From contig OZ231127.1 of the NCBI GenBank assembly GCA_965153355.1, positions 27,342,001 to 27,406,000 of the forward strand: a stretch of DNA of 64,000 nucleotides, in the 5' to 3' direction. A program made the translations under genes and the position numbers. The notes beneath the pieces are model-generated. The model was not told the DNA's origin and searched no databases. It was given only the letters and a program-made list of their open reading frames with translations. Below are positions 54,077 through 64,000 of the stretch, piece by piece. The first letter of the stretch is position 1, and every line of letters begins with the position of its first letter. Source of the DNA: Flaccisagitta enflata. Taxonomy: Eukaryota; Chaetognatha; Sagittoidea; Aphragmophora.

Positions 54077-54791
54077 CAGGCCTTTTTTTAGTGATTTTTT
54101 TGGCAGAGCCAACCGGGCTCTCTCGTCACAATTTTACAGAGCCCGACTGCAAAACAGTGAGCCCGGCAAAAAAACAAAACAATGCTGGATGGAAGGCTTC
54201 TTAAGTTGTGTGTGGGCGGGTAGGGGTAGTGAGGAAATTTGCTAGAAAACATTTAGGCAGGAGAAGTGACAGTAAAATCACTTATAGATGCCAAAATATC
54301 AGTGTCACCGACCAATAGAGCAACAGATGGACTTAGGAATGGACGGATCAACAGACGGACAGACCAGCAGATAGACAGACTGCCTAATATAGTGGGTTGT
54401 AGAATAGCGTGCAAACGACTTCAAATACTGAACATTTTGCTCTATTTTTCAAAAATATGTGAGCCTCATGACACTGTCATCTTAATGGTAGTTTTTCTCA
54501 TGACAGAAAAAAATCATCATAGGCCAACTTTTTATACCATCAGTATTAGACATAAAAAAATGAGATGCTTTACTTCAATTTTTATTTGACGAGGTGACTA
54601 TGGTAGAAGTTCATTTTAGTCACTCTTAACTTGGATTTTCTTCTTATGATTTTACATTTTCCATTCCATCTGAGTTCAAAACATAGTTTCAATTTTGAGA
54701 GAGCCAGCCGGGCTCAGAGCCAGCAAAACAAGAGAGCCCGAAAGCAAAATAAAGAGCCACGGGCTCGCGGGCTCGCTCTAAAAAAGGCCTG
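54077..54791. mobile_element. hAT-type non-autonomous transposon, 715 bp
   Basis: GTCATAAA is duplicated exactly at 54069-54076 and 54792-54799. Ends are CAGGCCTTTTTTTAG and CTAAAAAAGGCCTG. AGAGCCAACCGGGCTCTC on the left and AGAGCCAGCCGGGCTCAG on the right extend the symmetry. 8-bp TSD and CAGG ends are the hAT signature. A family A copy (about 54190-54425) lies inside. No transposase. Confidence 0.9.
54190..54425 (-). mobile_element. family A element nested in the hAT element
   Basis: TTGTGTGTGGGCGGGTAGGG head, CACCGACCAATAGAG, GGACGGATCAACAGACGG, GTAGAATAGCGTGCAAACGA tail, degraded. Confidence 0.6.
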
Positions 54792-55339
54792 GTCATAAAC
54801 CAATTGATATGAAATACCCCCGCGAAGAAGTGGGAGGGGGTCGTTCTCGTAATGGTTTCATTTGTAGGAAACAACCGGCATATTTGGGGTGTATTGGTGG
54901 TACATAAAGGAAATGAACATATTCGATCAAAGTGTCAAAATCTGGTGTTATCAGAATTATCAGAGTATTTCATTTCCTTCCGCCTTACAGCTCTCTTTTC
55001 TTGGATTGTGACACGATAGGACTCGTAAACGTATTTGACTCTAATTTTATCAAGAATTATACGGGGTTGTCAGGGATGTCATGGCAGTCCCTGGAGTTGA
55101 GACAGAAAAGTTATCGGGACACAATTGTAAGAGACAGAGACAGATTAAAAAGGATTTTTTTTAATTTCACTTTTTTTTATCTTAAAAAAGTCAATGGATA
55201 CTATTTTTGATTATTTTTGTAGCGAATAGAAATAGCATTGAGAAGATTTTATGCAATATTAAGAAATGGGCTATCTACAACTGTTTTAGATGAAAAATCA
55301 TTGTTAGCTATCCTCCTTTCTATAGATATATAAAAAACA

Positions 55340-55760
55340 AGTCCAACACCTATAAGTCGTGTGCAGGACATAGATAACTTAAGATGACTGATATTGACTC
55401 TAAATGACTTAATATGACCTAAAATGACGTAAAATGACTCGGTTGTCTAAAATGATTAAATTTACCTAATTAACTTAAGTGATTTGATATAACTTGATAT
55501 GACTTGAAATAACACTGGTGAGCCCAACAGTCAAACTGTCCCCAACCTTAAGTGCTATGGTCATCCGCAATCTGAGACTGTTCCTCGGCCCAACACACCA
55601 TTCCATCTGCTACATGGTGTGGACAAGCATTGTCAACGCCCATGCAAGTTAAACCCACACCTCTGCAGCTCCAAGGGTAATGCTTGTCAGGCGAGTAACA
55701 GTCTGGGGGGCGTGTGGTGACTTAGAATGACTTAGAATAACTTACATGAGCAAGAGATCG
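55340..55760 (-). repeat. family A-type head with ATGACTTAA array split by a 215-bp non-repetitive segment
   Basis: ACACCTATAAGTCGTGTGC then ATGACTTAA-type units to 55515, resuming at 55720. Between them GAGCCCAACAGTCAAACTG ... GGGGGGCGTGTGG is unlike its surroundings. It holds CACACCAT and ATGGTGTG as an 8-bp stem. Confidence 0.6.
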
Positions 55761-56064
55761 TTTCACTGCAAGAGCTTAGAATTGGGGTATTACCCTACAC
55801 TTTCACAAATGATTAGGTCATGCGTTTTTTTAAATTTTTAAACAGAAGAATAAATGGAAAAATATTATGGAAAGCACCTACGGTAAGCTTTTCATGCGCT
55901 AGTTTTCGTTCTTTTTTTCGGCAGACTTTTCTAGTTATAGTTTTCTTAAAAATGCATGGGGGAGATTTGTTTACAAAAAAAATCAAGGCGTAGAATGTCA
56001 TGGAAACAACCGGATAATACTCTTACAAATGGAATGACTTTTAATGGCATTTGGACAGGAGCTA

Positions 56065-56475
56065 CTACGCGAATCATAAAAAAAGCCGCACTTTGAAATG
56101 GCAATTTATCATATCAAACTTCAAAATAATCAAACAAAATCTTAGACCATTTTTAAGATCTCAAAAAGATCTTTCATTTGGCTCCAATCTGGTATTTCTA
56201 GCTTTATTCGTTTAGAAATGGCATGAAAAAGAGTAAAAACATTGCCACTTTCAGTTTTGCAATCCTATTGAAAAATGAGCATTTTTGCAAAAGAGAGGTT
56301 CACTTTGGCAAGCTCTATCTCCTAAACGGTTTGAGATACAGACCTGGGATTGGTCTAGAATGAAAGAAAATTCAAAAATCTTTAAAATCAGTTGAACAAA
56401 AAAATTTTAAATTGATTTCTTGTGTCTCTTTCACATAGCTATAAAAGGGTGCGGCTTTTTTTTTGATTCGCGTAG
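56065..56475. mobile_element. TA-flanked foldback MITE F
   Basis: TA at 56063-56064 and 56476-56477. CTACGCGAATCATAAAAAAA with GCCGCAC is mirrored at 56443-56475. Internal motif CTAAACGGTTTGAGATACAG ... GGTCTAGAATGAAAG at 56331-56375 with its mirror near 56170-56215. 411 bp. Confidence 0.82.
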
Positions 56476-56524
56476 TATGCACCCAAAAAGCTCCAAAACG
56501 CAAAAAAAATAAAAATAAAAAGGG

Positions 56525-56700
56525 GATCGATCGACTGACCAACTGACCAACAGATGGAGAAAGCGGGGTCTAGAGTCGCGTAGCACGCAACTAAACAAGG
56601 CCAGATACACAGCTTTCCCAGTCGCGTGCGGGTGGGAAGGGGCCATATTAGAGGATTGACAAAGCGGGGTGTAGAGTCGCGTAGCACGCGACTAAAAATC
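56525..56700 (-). mobile_element. family A elements in tandem: tail, head, tail
   Basis: Two tails with AGAGTCGCGTAGCACGC (second hairpin 56675-56693 perfect: AGTCGCG-TAGCA-CGCGACT) flank one head (ACAAGGCCAGATACACAGC, AGTCGCGTGCGGGTGGG). It suggests insertion of one copy at the end of another. Confidence 0.75.
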
Positions 56701-56744
56701 ATTAATTAACTTTTATTTGTTAGGAAACAAAACTGTTTGATACG

Positions 56745-56885
56745 GCAGCCCCAAAAAACTCTAATACATACCAGTTAGCGCTCTAATTCACACCAGTTAG
56801 AGCCCCAAAAAGCCCCAAAAAGCCCCAAAAAGCTCTAATACATACCAGTTAAAGCTCTAATACACACCAGTTAGAGCTCCCAAGG
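56745..56885 (+). repeat. short tandem array after family A (AGCCCCAAAA and CATACCAGTT units)
   Basis: AGCCCCAAAA repeats three times and CTCTAATACATACCAGTTA-type units repeat four times. Confidence 0.75.
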
Positions 56886-57198
56886 CTCTTGTCCTTGTTC
56901 TAGATTTTTGGTTATAAAGTAATGTTGTCCAACTCCATACAAAGCTCGTAGCTTATTCATGATTTACATAAACAAACCTTCCTATCTATCTTCAACCGTA
57001 GTGATGAGATTGCAGTTTGTCTGTATGTTTTTAACAAGGCAACAACTGCTGCAGTCAGATTGCCCACTGATTGCGTTTAAATGTTTATCTCAACGCTGAG
57101 TCTAATCATTAGTATGTTAAGCTTACCCCCTCCTCATCCATCATCCACTTCCTCTTTTTCTGAGTTTCAAAGGGTTCGATACTTAAAAAAAACTTTTT

Positions 57199-57201
<3 letters not shown>

Positions 57202-57289
<88 letters not shown>

Positions 57290-57497
57290 AAAAATTCTCG
57301 GCGAGATTTTTTTTTTAAGATCGTTTTGAAGAATGGGATCGCTCGAGTTTCTTTGTTTCATCTTCGCAGAACCCAAAAGTGTAACTGGCGCAAACCACTC
57401 AGTCAGTTGTTTCATTGGTCGAATGGCGGCAGTGTAGCGTGAAATTGCGCTGCTCGTGGCTTCTCTCGGCCGGCTGCTTGCGTTGCTGACACACGAG

Positions 57498-57551
<54 letters not shown>
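57202..57551 (+). repeat. (CT)n and (GA)n pair around a CpG-richer 200 bp
   Basis: (CT)n 57202-57287, (GA)n 57498-57551. 57350-57490 is GC-richer with an ATTGG box, possibly promoter-like, but no start site or exon could be set. Confidence 0.8.
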
Positions 57552-57553
<2 letters not shown>

Positions 57554-57663
57554 GTTAGAGATTGAAAAATGACGGCTAGAGACTTGAGTCATTCAAGGGG
57601 AGGAAAAAAATTGGAATGAAAAACTGAACTGGACCAAACATCGATCACATCTATAGATGAAAA

Positions 57664-58028
<365 letters not shown>

Positions 58029-58294
58029 CAAAAAACACATCAAAAAAGAAAGCAAGACAGACTGATTGCGGCAGATAGGCTGTCGGACAATCGGGCAGAA
58101 AAGAACGGTGAGAAGAAATTATAATTTTCTTAAAAAAGAAATGAATGTATGAATGAATGATTGAATCGATGAATAAGTTTCTAAAAAAAGATAGGGAATT
58201 GAGAAAGATAGGAAAAAAGAAAGACGAGAAAATGTTAGGGAATATTGGAAATGATACTGTATCCAAACACAATAGAGTTTCAGAGGCCCCAACG

Positions 58295-58297
<3 letters not shown>

Positions 58298-58347
<50 letters not shown>

Positions 58348-58445
58348 CGGGAAAAAGCGCATCTTGCAAATCGCGCGGGTGGCGGCCGGTGGTGGCGGCC
58401 GTGATAGGCGGCCGGAGAGGGCGGCCCGGCCGTGGCGGTCGAAAT
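58298..58445 (+). repeat. (GA)n followed by an 80-bp GGCGGCCG-rich island
   Basis: (GA)n 58298-58344, then GTGGCGGCCG-type units four times at 11-13 bp spacing to 58438. Strong GC contrast to both sides. Confidence 0.85.
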
Positions 58446-58449
58446 TGCT

Positions 58450-58920
58450 AATTGCGTCAGAACTCAATCGCGCTTGATTTTCCTCCTTTGTGTTTGGCGA
58501 AGAGGAAACGGTCGAAACGAGGGGAAGATATACGATGGAACAATGTGAAAGAATGTGGAAGAAATAGATGCAATAGGATGTGGAAAAGATAGATGCAAAT
58601 GACAAGTGCATGCAGATGGAGTAAAGGAAGGATGGAGGAGAGCGGTAGATTTAAGTACCGCGGAGAGAATAGAAAAGAAGCAAGAGCCATGAAAATGATG
58701 AAAACTATGTGATGGAAGGATGGAAGAAATTGGAGAAAGTAAAACTGTACGCATGCTAAAACTCTGAAAGTGAATCAAAAACTGCTTGGCAACACCAAGG
58801 AAGCAATTAACAAGCAAAACTTATTGTTCGAAAGGACCGACAAGTGGTAGACGAACAACGGCATGACAACTGCAGAGGATCAATTCATCGATATTTTGTA
58901 TTTGATATGAATTCAATAGC
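58450..58920. other. purine-rich intergenic sequence, nothing recognised
   Basis: GGAAGGATGGAAGAA-type low-complexity stretches only. Confidence 0.4.
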
Positions 58921-58922
58921 TA

Positions 58923-59490
58923 CAGTAGATCTCGTCTAGACTTGAGATAACAGGGGCAAGCATTGTGGAAAGACGAATGAAGGTAGGGGAGCGATATTTA
59001 GCTTATAGACTAATCAAAGAATGCTTAATTCCCTATAATATAATAGCTGGTTGCCATGGAAATACATTTGCATGTATTTTCGCTGAAATATCAATATTTT
59101 GAGAGATTTTTTTAGGGAACATTGCTTAAAATCAAATTTGCTACAACTTTCTCACAGTATGTTCTGTAAGAATATTGCTCGTTTGGCTGTTGCTAAGGAG
59201 CGTATCCATGTGTGAAAACCCTTAGCAACCACTAAACGAGCGACATTCTTACAGAACATACTGTAGGAAAGTTGTAAAAAATCTAATTTCAAAAAATTTT
59301 CCCTCAAAAAAATTCTCAAAATATTGATATTTTAGCGAAAATACATAGAAATGCATTTCCATGGCAACCAGCTATCATGGGCAATAAAGCATCTCTTTAT
59401 TAGTCTATGTTTCAAATATCACTTCCTTCGCTTCATTTGTTTTTCTACAATGCTTGCCCCCGTTATCTCAAGTCTAGACGAGATCTACTG
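58923..59490. mobile_element. TA-flanked palindromic MITE D1, 568 bp
   Basis: TA at 58921-58922 and 59491-59492. CAGTAGATCTCGTCTAGACT, TGAGATAACAGGGGCAAGCA and most of the arms mirror to the centre near 59200 (GTTGCTAAGGAGC against CTTAGCAACC). The central 250 bp match D2 but the outer 130 bp do not. Confidence 0.88.
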
Positions 59491-59778
59491 TACGCGGCTC
59501 GATATTGATTAATGATGGGTTGAATTCAAAGAGATATCGACTTATCCTTAGTGCTTCGCAGAAATTAATGACAGGTTAGATATTCAATATCAATGTCAAG
59601 TTGGATTGAATGACAGAATTGGATGCGATCAACAGGAAAGGCGAAAAAATTTCAAAAAAAAGGAGTTGAGTTACGCTTGTAATGCGAGGCTCATTTTGCA
59701 TTAAGGCATTGCAAAAGTGGAAAAAAAAAACGCCTAAGAAAAGAAGACTGATCAGTTTTCGCACCGAAAATGAGTATG

Positions 59779-59937
59779 AACGAATGAATGAATGAATGAA
59801 TGAATGAATGAATGAATGAATGAACGAATGTGATGGCAGAAAAGCATGTATGCTACCATTGAAAGGAAAAGAAAACTACAGAAAATGCCCTGAAAAACAG
59901 ATAAAAGTTAACGAGAAAGGCAACGACAAGAAAACGT

Positions 59938-59992
<55 letters not shown>
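59779..59992 (+). repeat. (GAAT)n and (GA)n
   Basis: (ATGA)n 59779-59828 and (GA)n 59940-59992. Confidence 0.95.
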
Positions 59993-59993
<1 letters not shown>

Positions 59994-60214
59994 TGATGAA
60001 GAGTGATTGAGAGAAAGTAAAGGAGCAACAACCGTCAGGTGAGAAAAGAAAAAAACGCGTCATGAAAATAAAAAGAAATTGTTAAAAAAAACAAGGTCGG
60101 ATACACGGCTACTCCAGTTGCGTGCGGGTAGGCAATGGCAGTCTTTAAGGTCACCTGAGCATTTGAGCAGAAGCAGTGAAGTAAAAGGCATAATAAACGC
60201 AGAAGAAGTTTTAA

Positions 60215-61374
60215 GTCACAGTGCAAACGAGTACAGTGGGGTTCGTGGAATAACAGCCTAAACTGGAGGAAGGTATTTAAGTGTCTTAATTTCATTTGAC
60301 AAACTTGATATTTGAAATATAAGTTGATCACTTAATGCTTTTGTCCCGGAGTTTTTTGGTTGCTATGGTAACTAAAATTATTTTTTCAAACATTTATAAC
60401 CACTGAAATATCAATATTTTGAAAAATATTGTCAGGGAACATTGTTCAAAATCAAATTTGCTACAACTTTCCCACAGTATGTTCTGTAAGAATATTGCTC
60501 GTTTGGCCGTTGCTAGGGGGCATCACACCTAGCAACCGCTAAATGATGCTCCCTAGCAACGGCTAAACGAGCAATATTCTTACAGGACATACTTTGGGAA
60601 AGTTGTAGCAAATTTAATTCTGAGCAATGTTCCCTGATAATATTTGTCAAAATATTGATATTCTAGTTGTTATAAATGTTCAAAAAAATGATTTTGGTTT
60701 CCATAGCAACCAAAAAACTCAGGGACAAAAGCATCAAGTGAACAACTTATATTTCAAATATCAAGTTTGTCAAATGAAATTAAGACCCTTAAATTCCTTC
60801 CTCCAGTTAAGGCTGTTATTCCACGAACCCCACTGTACGCAATTTGGCAAAATGATTTATAACAATATTTTTTATCTTATCCATTCATCAATTTTTTGCA
60901 TAGAAAAGCGTCTTTCTGTACTATATACTTAGGAAAAGTGAAAAAAAGGATGTAAAATTGATAGATTTTTTAACAAAAATTTATTCTTGTGCATTGACAT
61001 TTAGCGTGTCTCTGAATGCAAAATTTTGCATTTTGAAAAACATGGCATCAGTCTAAAGACTTTCCAGAAACAGGACATGTGCTTAGAAATACAAAATTTT
61101 GCTTTCAGAGAAAGATTTTGTTTTTTACATGGCAACATCTTATTTTTTCCATGCAATTGTTTAAAGAAATCTGTTGTTTCACTGAGTATGCTGAGACTTT
61201 ACAGATGCAAGATCAATACCACTGATCACTGATCAGTTAACCTTTTTTCAATTAATTTTGGGAGTATGAAGCATGCATAAGACTTTAGTTTTGGTTATAT
61301 TTCTGCTGCGTAGCAGCATATTCTATTACAGAACAGAATGATTTGTCAAATTTGATGGAGTTCTGCACCACGAC
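60215..61374. mobile_element. family C foldback element, copy C2 (interrupted by D2)
   Basis: TTAA at 60211-60214 and 61375-61378. The ends match C1 (GTCACAGTGCAAACGA; GTCGTGGTGCA read from the right). It follows C1 closely from 60838 on. Without D2 and its TA it is 556 bp. Confidence 0.85.
60234..60835. mobile_element. TA-flanked palindromic MITE D2, nested in C2
   Basis: TA at 60232-60233 and 60836-60837; C1 has the uninterrupted AATACGCAATTTG at 3043-3055. CAGTGGGGTTCGTGGAATAA and CAGCC begin a palindrome centred near 60533. 602 bp. CAGTGG ends and TA target point to Tc1/mariner mobilisation. Confidence 0.9.
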
Positions 61375-61763
61375 TTAAGTGTGGTAAACCGATGGACCAA
61401 AGGTTGGACAGACAAAGCGAGTTGTAGAGTTTGGTGCACGCGACTAAAAAGAAATAAAAGAAATCATCGTCTTTTGTAACGGGAAGAATGGGAAAGATCA
61501 GTATTTCTCTTTTTCCTTCATCACGCCATTTTCTTTTCTTTTCCTCTATTTTTTTCTCTCACGTTATGGAAAGGGAAAATAGGTTGAACTGCTTTCTTCT
61601 TTCGTTTTTGCATTTTAGCGTTTTGCGATTATACTTTCCTCCTTTTTCCAAGTTGGCGCGTTTATGTACGTCTTTTTTTCTTTCTTTTTCGTTACTCTTT
61701 CTATTCTCTTCCTCCATTCGACCATCTCTCTGTTTTGCTTTTACGCGTTTTACTTTTCTTTTT

Positions 61764-62292
61764 GGGCAGCGGCCCCAAAGGGCCGATGTCCTGTAGAACA
61801 CAGGGGAGATTTCGAGACGTCCGTACGTCCTTCCGTCCTTCCATCCTTCCGTCCTTCCGTCCTTCCGTCCGTCCCCCCCCCCCCCCCGTTGACCATCAAG
61901 GCCTCAAATTAGCCCTCCCAGGACTCAATTTAGCCCTCCAGGCCTAAAATCAGCCCTCTTGGCTTCAAATCAGCCCCCCTCCCATGCCCTAAATCTGCCT
62001 CTCAGACCTCAAATCTGCCCTCCAGACCTTCAATCAGCCCTCCCAGCTTATAACCAGCCCGCCGAACCTCAAATCTGCTCTCCAAGCCTTAATTATGCCC
62101 TCCAACCCTCAGATATGCCTTCAGCCATCTAGAGCCCCCTCAGGACGGACGGACATCTCGAAATTAGCCCCTGTGTTCTACAGGACATCGGCCCTTTGGG
62201 GCCACTGCCCTGCTCTCACTCCACTTCTTCACTGGATAACTCAGCAGGGCATCGGGTACCGCTGACCATGTGCGATCCTTGGATGACTAGTT
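61764..62292. mobile_element. family B foldback element B6
   Basis: GGGCAGCGGCCCCAAAGGGC, CGATGTCCTGTAGAACACAG, TTTCGAGACGTCC, GTCC/TTCC array, C run, 20-bp units (CCCTCCAGGCCTAAAATCAG type), the inverse arm, GCCCTGCTCTCACTCC and the outer end GGGTACCGCTGACC ... GGATGACTAGTTT. Confidence 0.88.
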
Positions 62293-62689
62293 TTCTTTCT
62301 TTCTCTCTTTTTTGGTGCCATTTTTAGATTTTTTCGATTCTTCTCTCTTCCACTTTATTTCCATTTTTCCTTCATTATTTTCTATATGGATTCACCCTGA
62401 TTCCTGCCCCTGTCTCTTTGGCTGTTCGGCCACGTCGTGTCAAATTACTGCTCACGTTACTGTCATCTGTATATTTTCTATTATTTGCACTTCTTTGATC
62501 CTATATTTCCATGAATATTCGTCTGATTCATTTGTGCCAACTTTCACTGAATTACTATCATCAATGACGTGTCCCATAAACTCTGCTCGTATTGCATCTA
62601 GTTTTGATCATCTTTTCTTACGTTTCTTTGGTACTTTTTTCTCTCTTTTTTCTCTCTGCCTGTGAATCTCACACGACGATTCTACGCTT

Positions 62690-62835
62690 TCCTCCTTTTT
62701 CCTCCTTTTCCTCCTTTTCCTCCTTTTCCTCCTTTTCCTCCGTTCCTTTTTTCTCTCCTTTCCTCCTTTTTCCTCCTTTTCCTCCTTTTCCTCCGTTCCT
62801 TTTTTTCTCTCCTTTCCTCCTTTTCCTCCTTTTCG
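62690..62835 (+). repeat. 9-bp minisatellite TTTTCCTCC, about 15 copies
   Basis: Strict CTCCTTTTC periodicity with two CTCCGTTCC interruptions; pure pyrimidine otherwise. Confidence 0.92.
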
Positions 62836-63022
62836 AATCTTTTTCTACTTTGCGTTCATTTTCTATTCCACCGAATCAAATCCTCCATTGCCGTTGGCTT
62901 ACCCAATTCTCTTTTCTCTCTCTTTCACTTTTCTTCTATCGTTCTCTCTGTCTCTGTTTATTTGAATCGGTCTGTCTGTCTGTCTTTCTTTATCTGTCTT
63001 TCTTTGCCTGACTTTCTGTCAA

Positions 63023-63615
<593 letters not shown>

Positions 63616-63635
63616 TTGTTCCTATATAAAGAGGC

Positions 63636-63875
63636 GTGACCTGATAAACCGGTGATAAATTCCAGTCCATTTTCGTGGGCATCGTCATCCATCGTCATCA
63701 ATGACTTATGCCCCGTGACGGCTGAATCAAAAAACGATGACGTAGATGACGACGATCGTGGCGATAGTGACAACGAAAATGACGACGATGAATATGACGC
63801 GAAATGGGATGGCACATTGCGGAATAAACGATCGCCAGGGTCAGATATTAATAGTCCCGGCGAGGGGTTCATCAC
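63636..63875 (+). CDS. weak candidate internal exon, acidic protein
   Basis: With no ATG required, this frame is open from a stop near 63632 through the window edge. It reads VTAESKNDDVDDDD..., then EYDAKWDGTLRNKRSPG, then DINSPGEGF. A possible acceptor is TTCCAG at about 63661-63666. The DAKWDGTLRNKRSPG part does not look like simple repeat. However, the Asp run comes from (GATGAC)n of the kind seen as non-coding repeat at 23.7 and 27.7 kb, no good donor is visible, and the opposite strand is also open. Confidence 0.18.
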
Positions 63876-64000
63876 CTCTCTTGCCTCTCTTGGCCTTCAT
63901 CTTTTTTGTCGTCATCAACACTTTTTTTTTGTATGTTCCTCTATCACACATCTGCATGGCGTTTTATTTTTCGTTTTGGTAACTTCCTTAAAGCTCTACT

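Larger units (their letters stand above)
60090..61450 (-). mobile_element. family A element interrupted by C2
   Basis: The head ACAAGGTCGGATACACGGC, AGTTGCGTGCGGGTAGGCA, TTTGAGCAGAAGCAGTGAAG (as at 18.0 kb) lies to the left of C2. ACCGATGGACC, GACAGACAAAGCG and CACGCGACTAAAAAG lie to the right. Confidence 0.72.

Overview
This is a eukaryotic, almost certainly animal, window. The best evidence is a seven-exon Lifeguard/TMBIM (GRINA-like) gene at 8356-13215 with GT-AG introns. The rest is AT-rich intergenic DNA loaded with dinucleotide and tetranucleotide repeats. No bacterial or viral genes, rRNA, tRNA or CRISPR array were recognised. Degenerate TTAGGG-like tracts fit a TTAGGG-telomere animal and argue weakly against most insects, but the lineage cannot be fixed from the sequence.

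Genes. (1) 8356-13215 (+) encodes a 336-residue multi-pass membrane protein of the BAX-inhibitor-1/Lifeguard family. It has a PPPY motif, a heptad Pro/Tyr/Gly repeat tail, seven predicted helices and the di-aspartate of the family. (2) 40581-41100 (+) is a GC-rich, CpG-rich first coding exon of an unrecognised protein (Asn-, Pro- and Gly-rich, low complexity). It ends at a good phase-1 donor, and no downstream exon could be assigned with confidence. (3) An acidic open frame at the right edge (63636-63875) is only a weak exon candidate. Most long open frames here are translations of (CT)n, (GT)n, (GA)n, (CA)n, (CAA)n or (CCG)n and are not genes.

The window is dominated by non-autonomous mobile DNA. 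Family A has about two dozen copies of a roughly 70-250 bp unit whose end folds into a short hairpin; the stem bases differ among copies but covary, and an internal half-site changes with them. Family B has six copies plus a fragment of a larger foldback element with GC-rich arms, (GTCC)n and an internal array of 20-bp units whose sequence differs from copy to copy. Two copies of a 4-bp-TSD foldback (family C) sit 57 kb apart; each is broken by a different TA-flanked MITE and each preserves the other's empty site. There are further TA-flanked foldbacks of 0.4-0.6 kb, one hAT-type element with an exact 8-bp TSD (54077-54791), and a GC-rich 1.38-kb insertion with an 8-bp TSD inside an older TA-flanked foldback (19681-21568). 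Elements are nested up to three deep. No transposase, reverse transcriptase or integrase reading frame was seen.

Layout. 0-8 kb: family A, C and B elements and microsatellites. 8.3-13.5 kb: the Lifeguard gene, with A and B fragments and microsatellites in its introns. 13.5-26 kb: mostly AT-rich DNA with nested foldbacks and the GC-rich insertion. 26-35 kb: a microsatellite belt. 35.2-35.9 kb: a decayed tandem array of about 77-bp units. 36-39 kb: A, B and telomere-like elements. 39.5-41.1 kb: promoter-like region and first exon of the second gene. 41-58 kb: presumed long intron or intergenic DNA with (CT)n, A, B, hAT and TA elements. 58-64 kb: two related palindromic MITEs, C2, B6 and very long (CT)n tracts.
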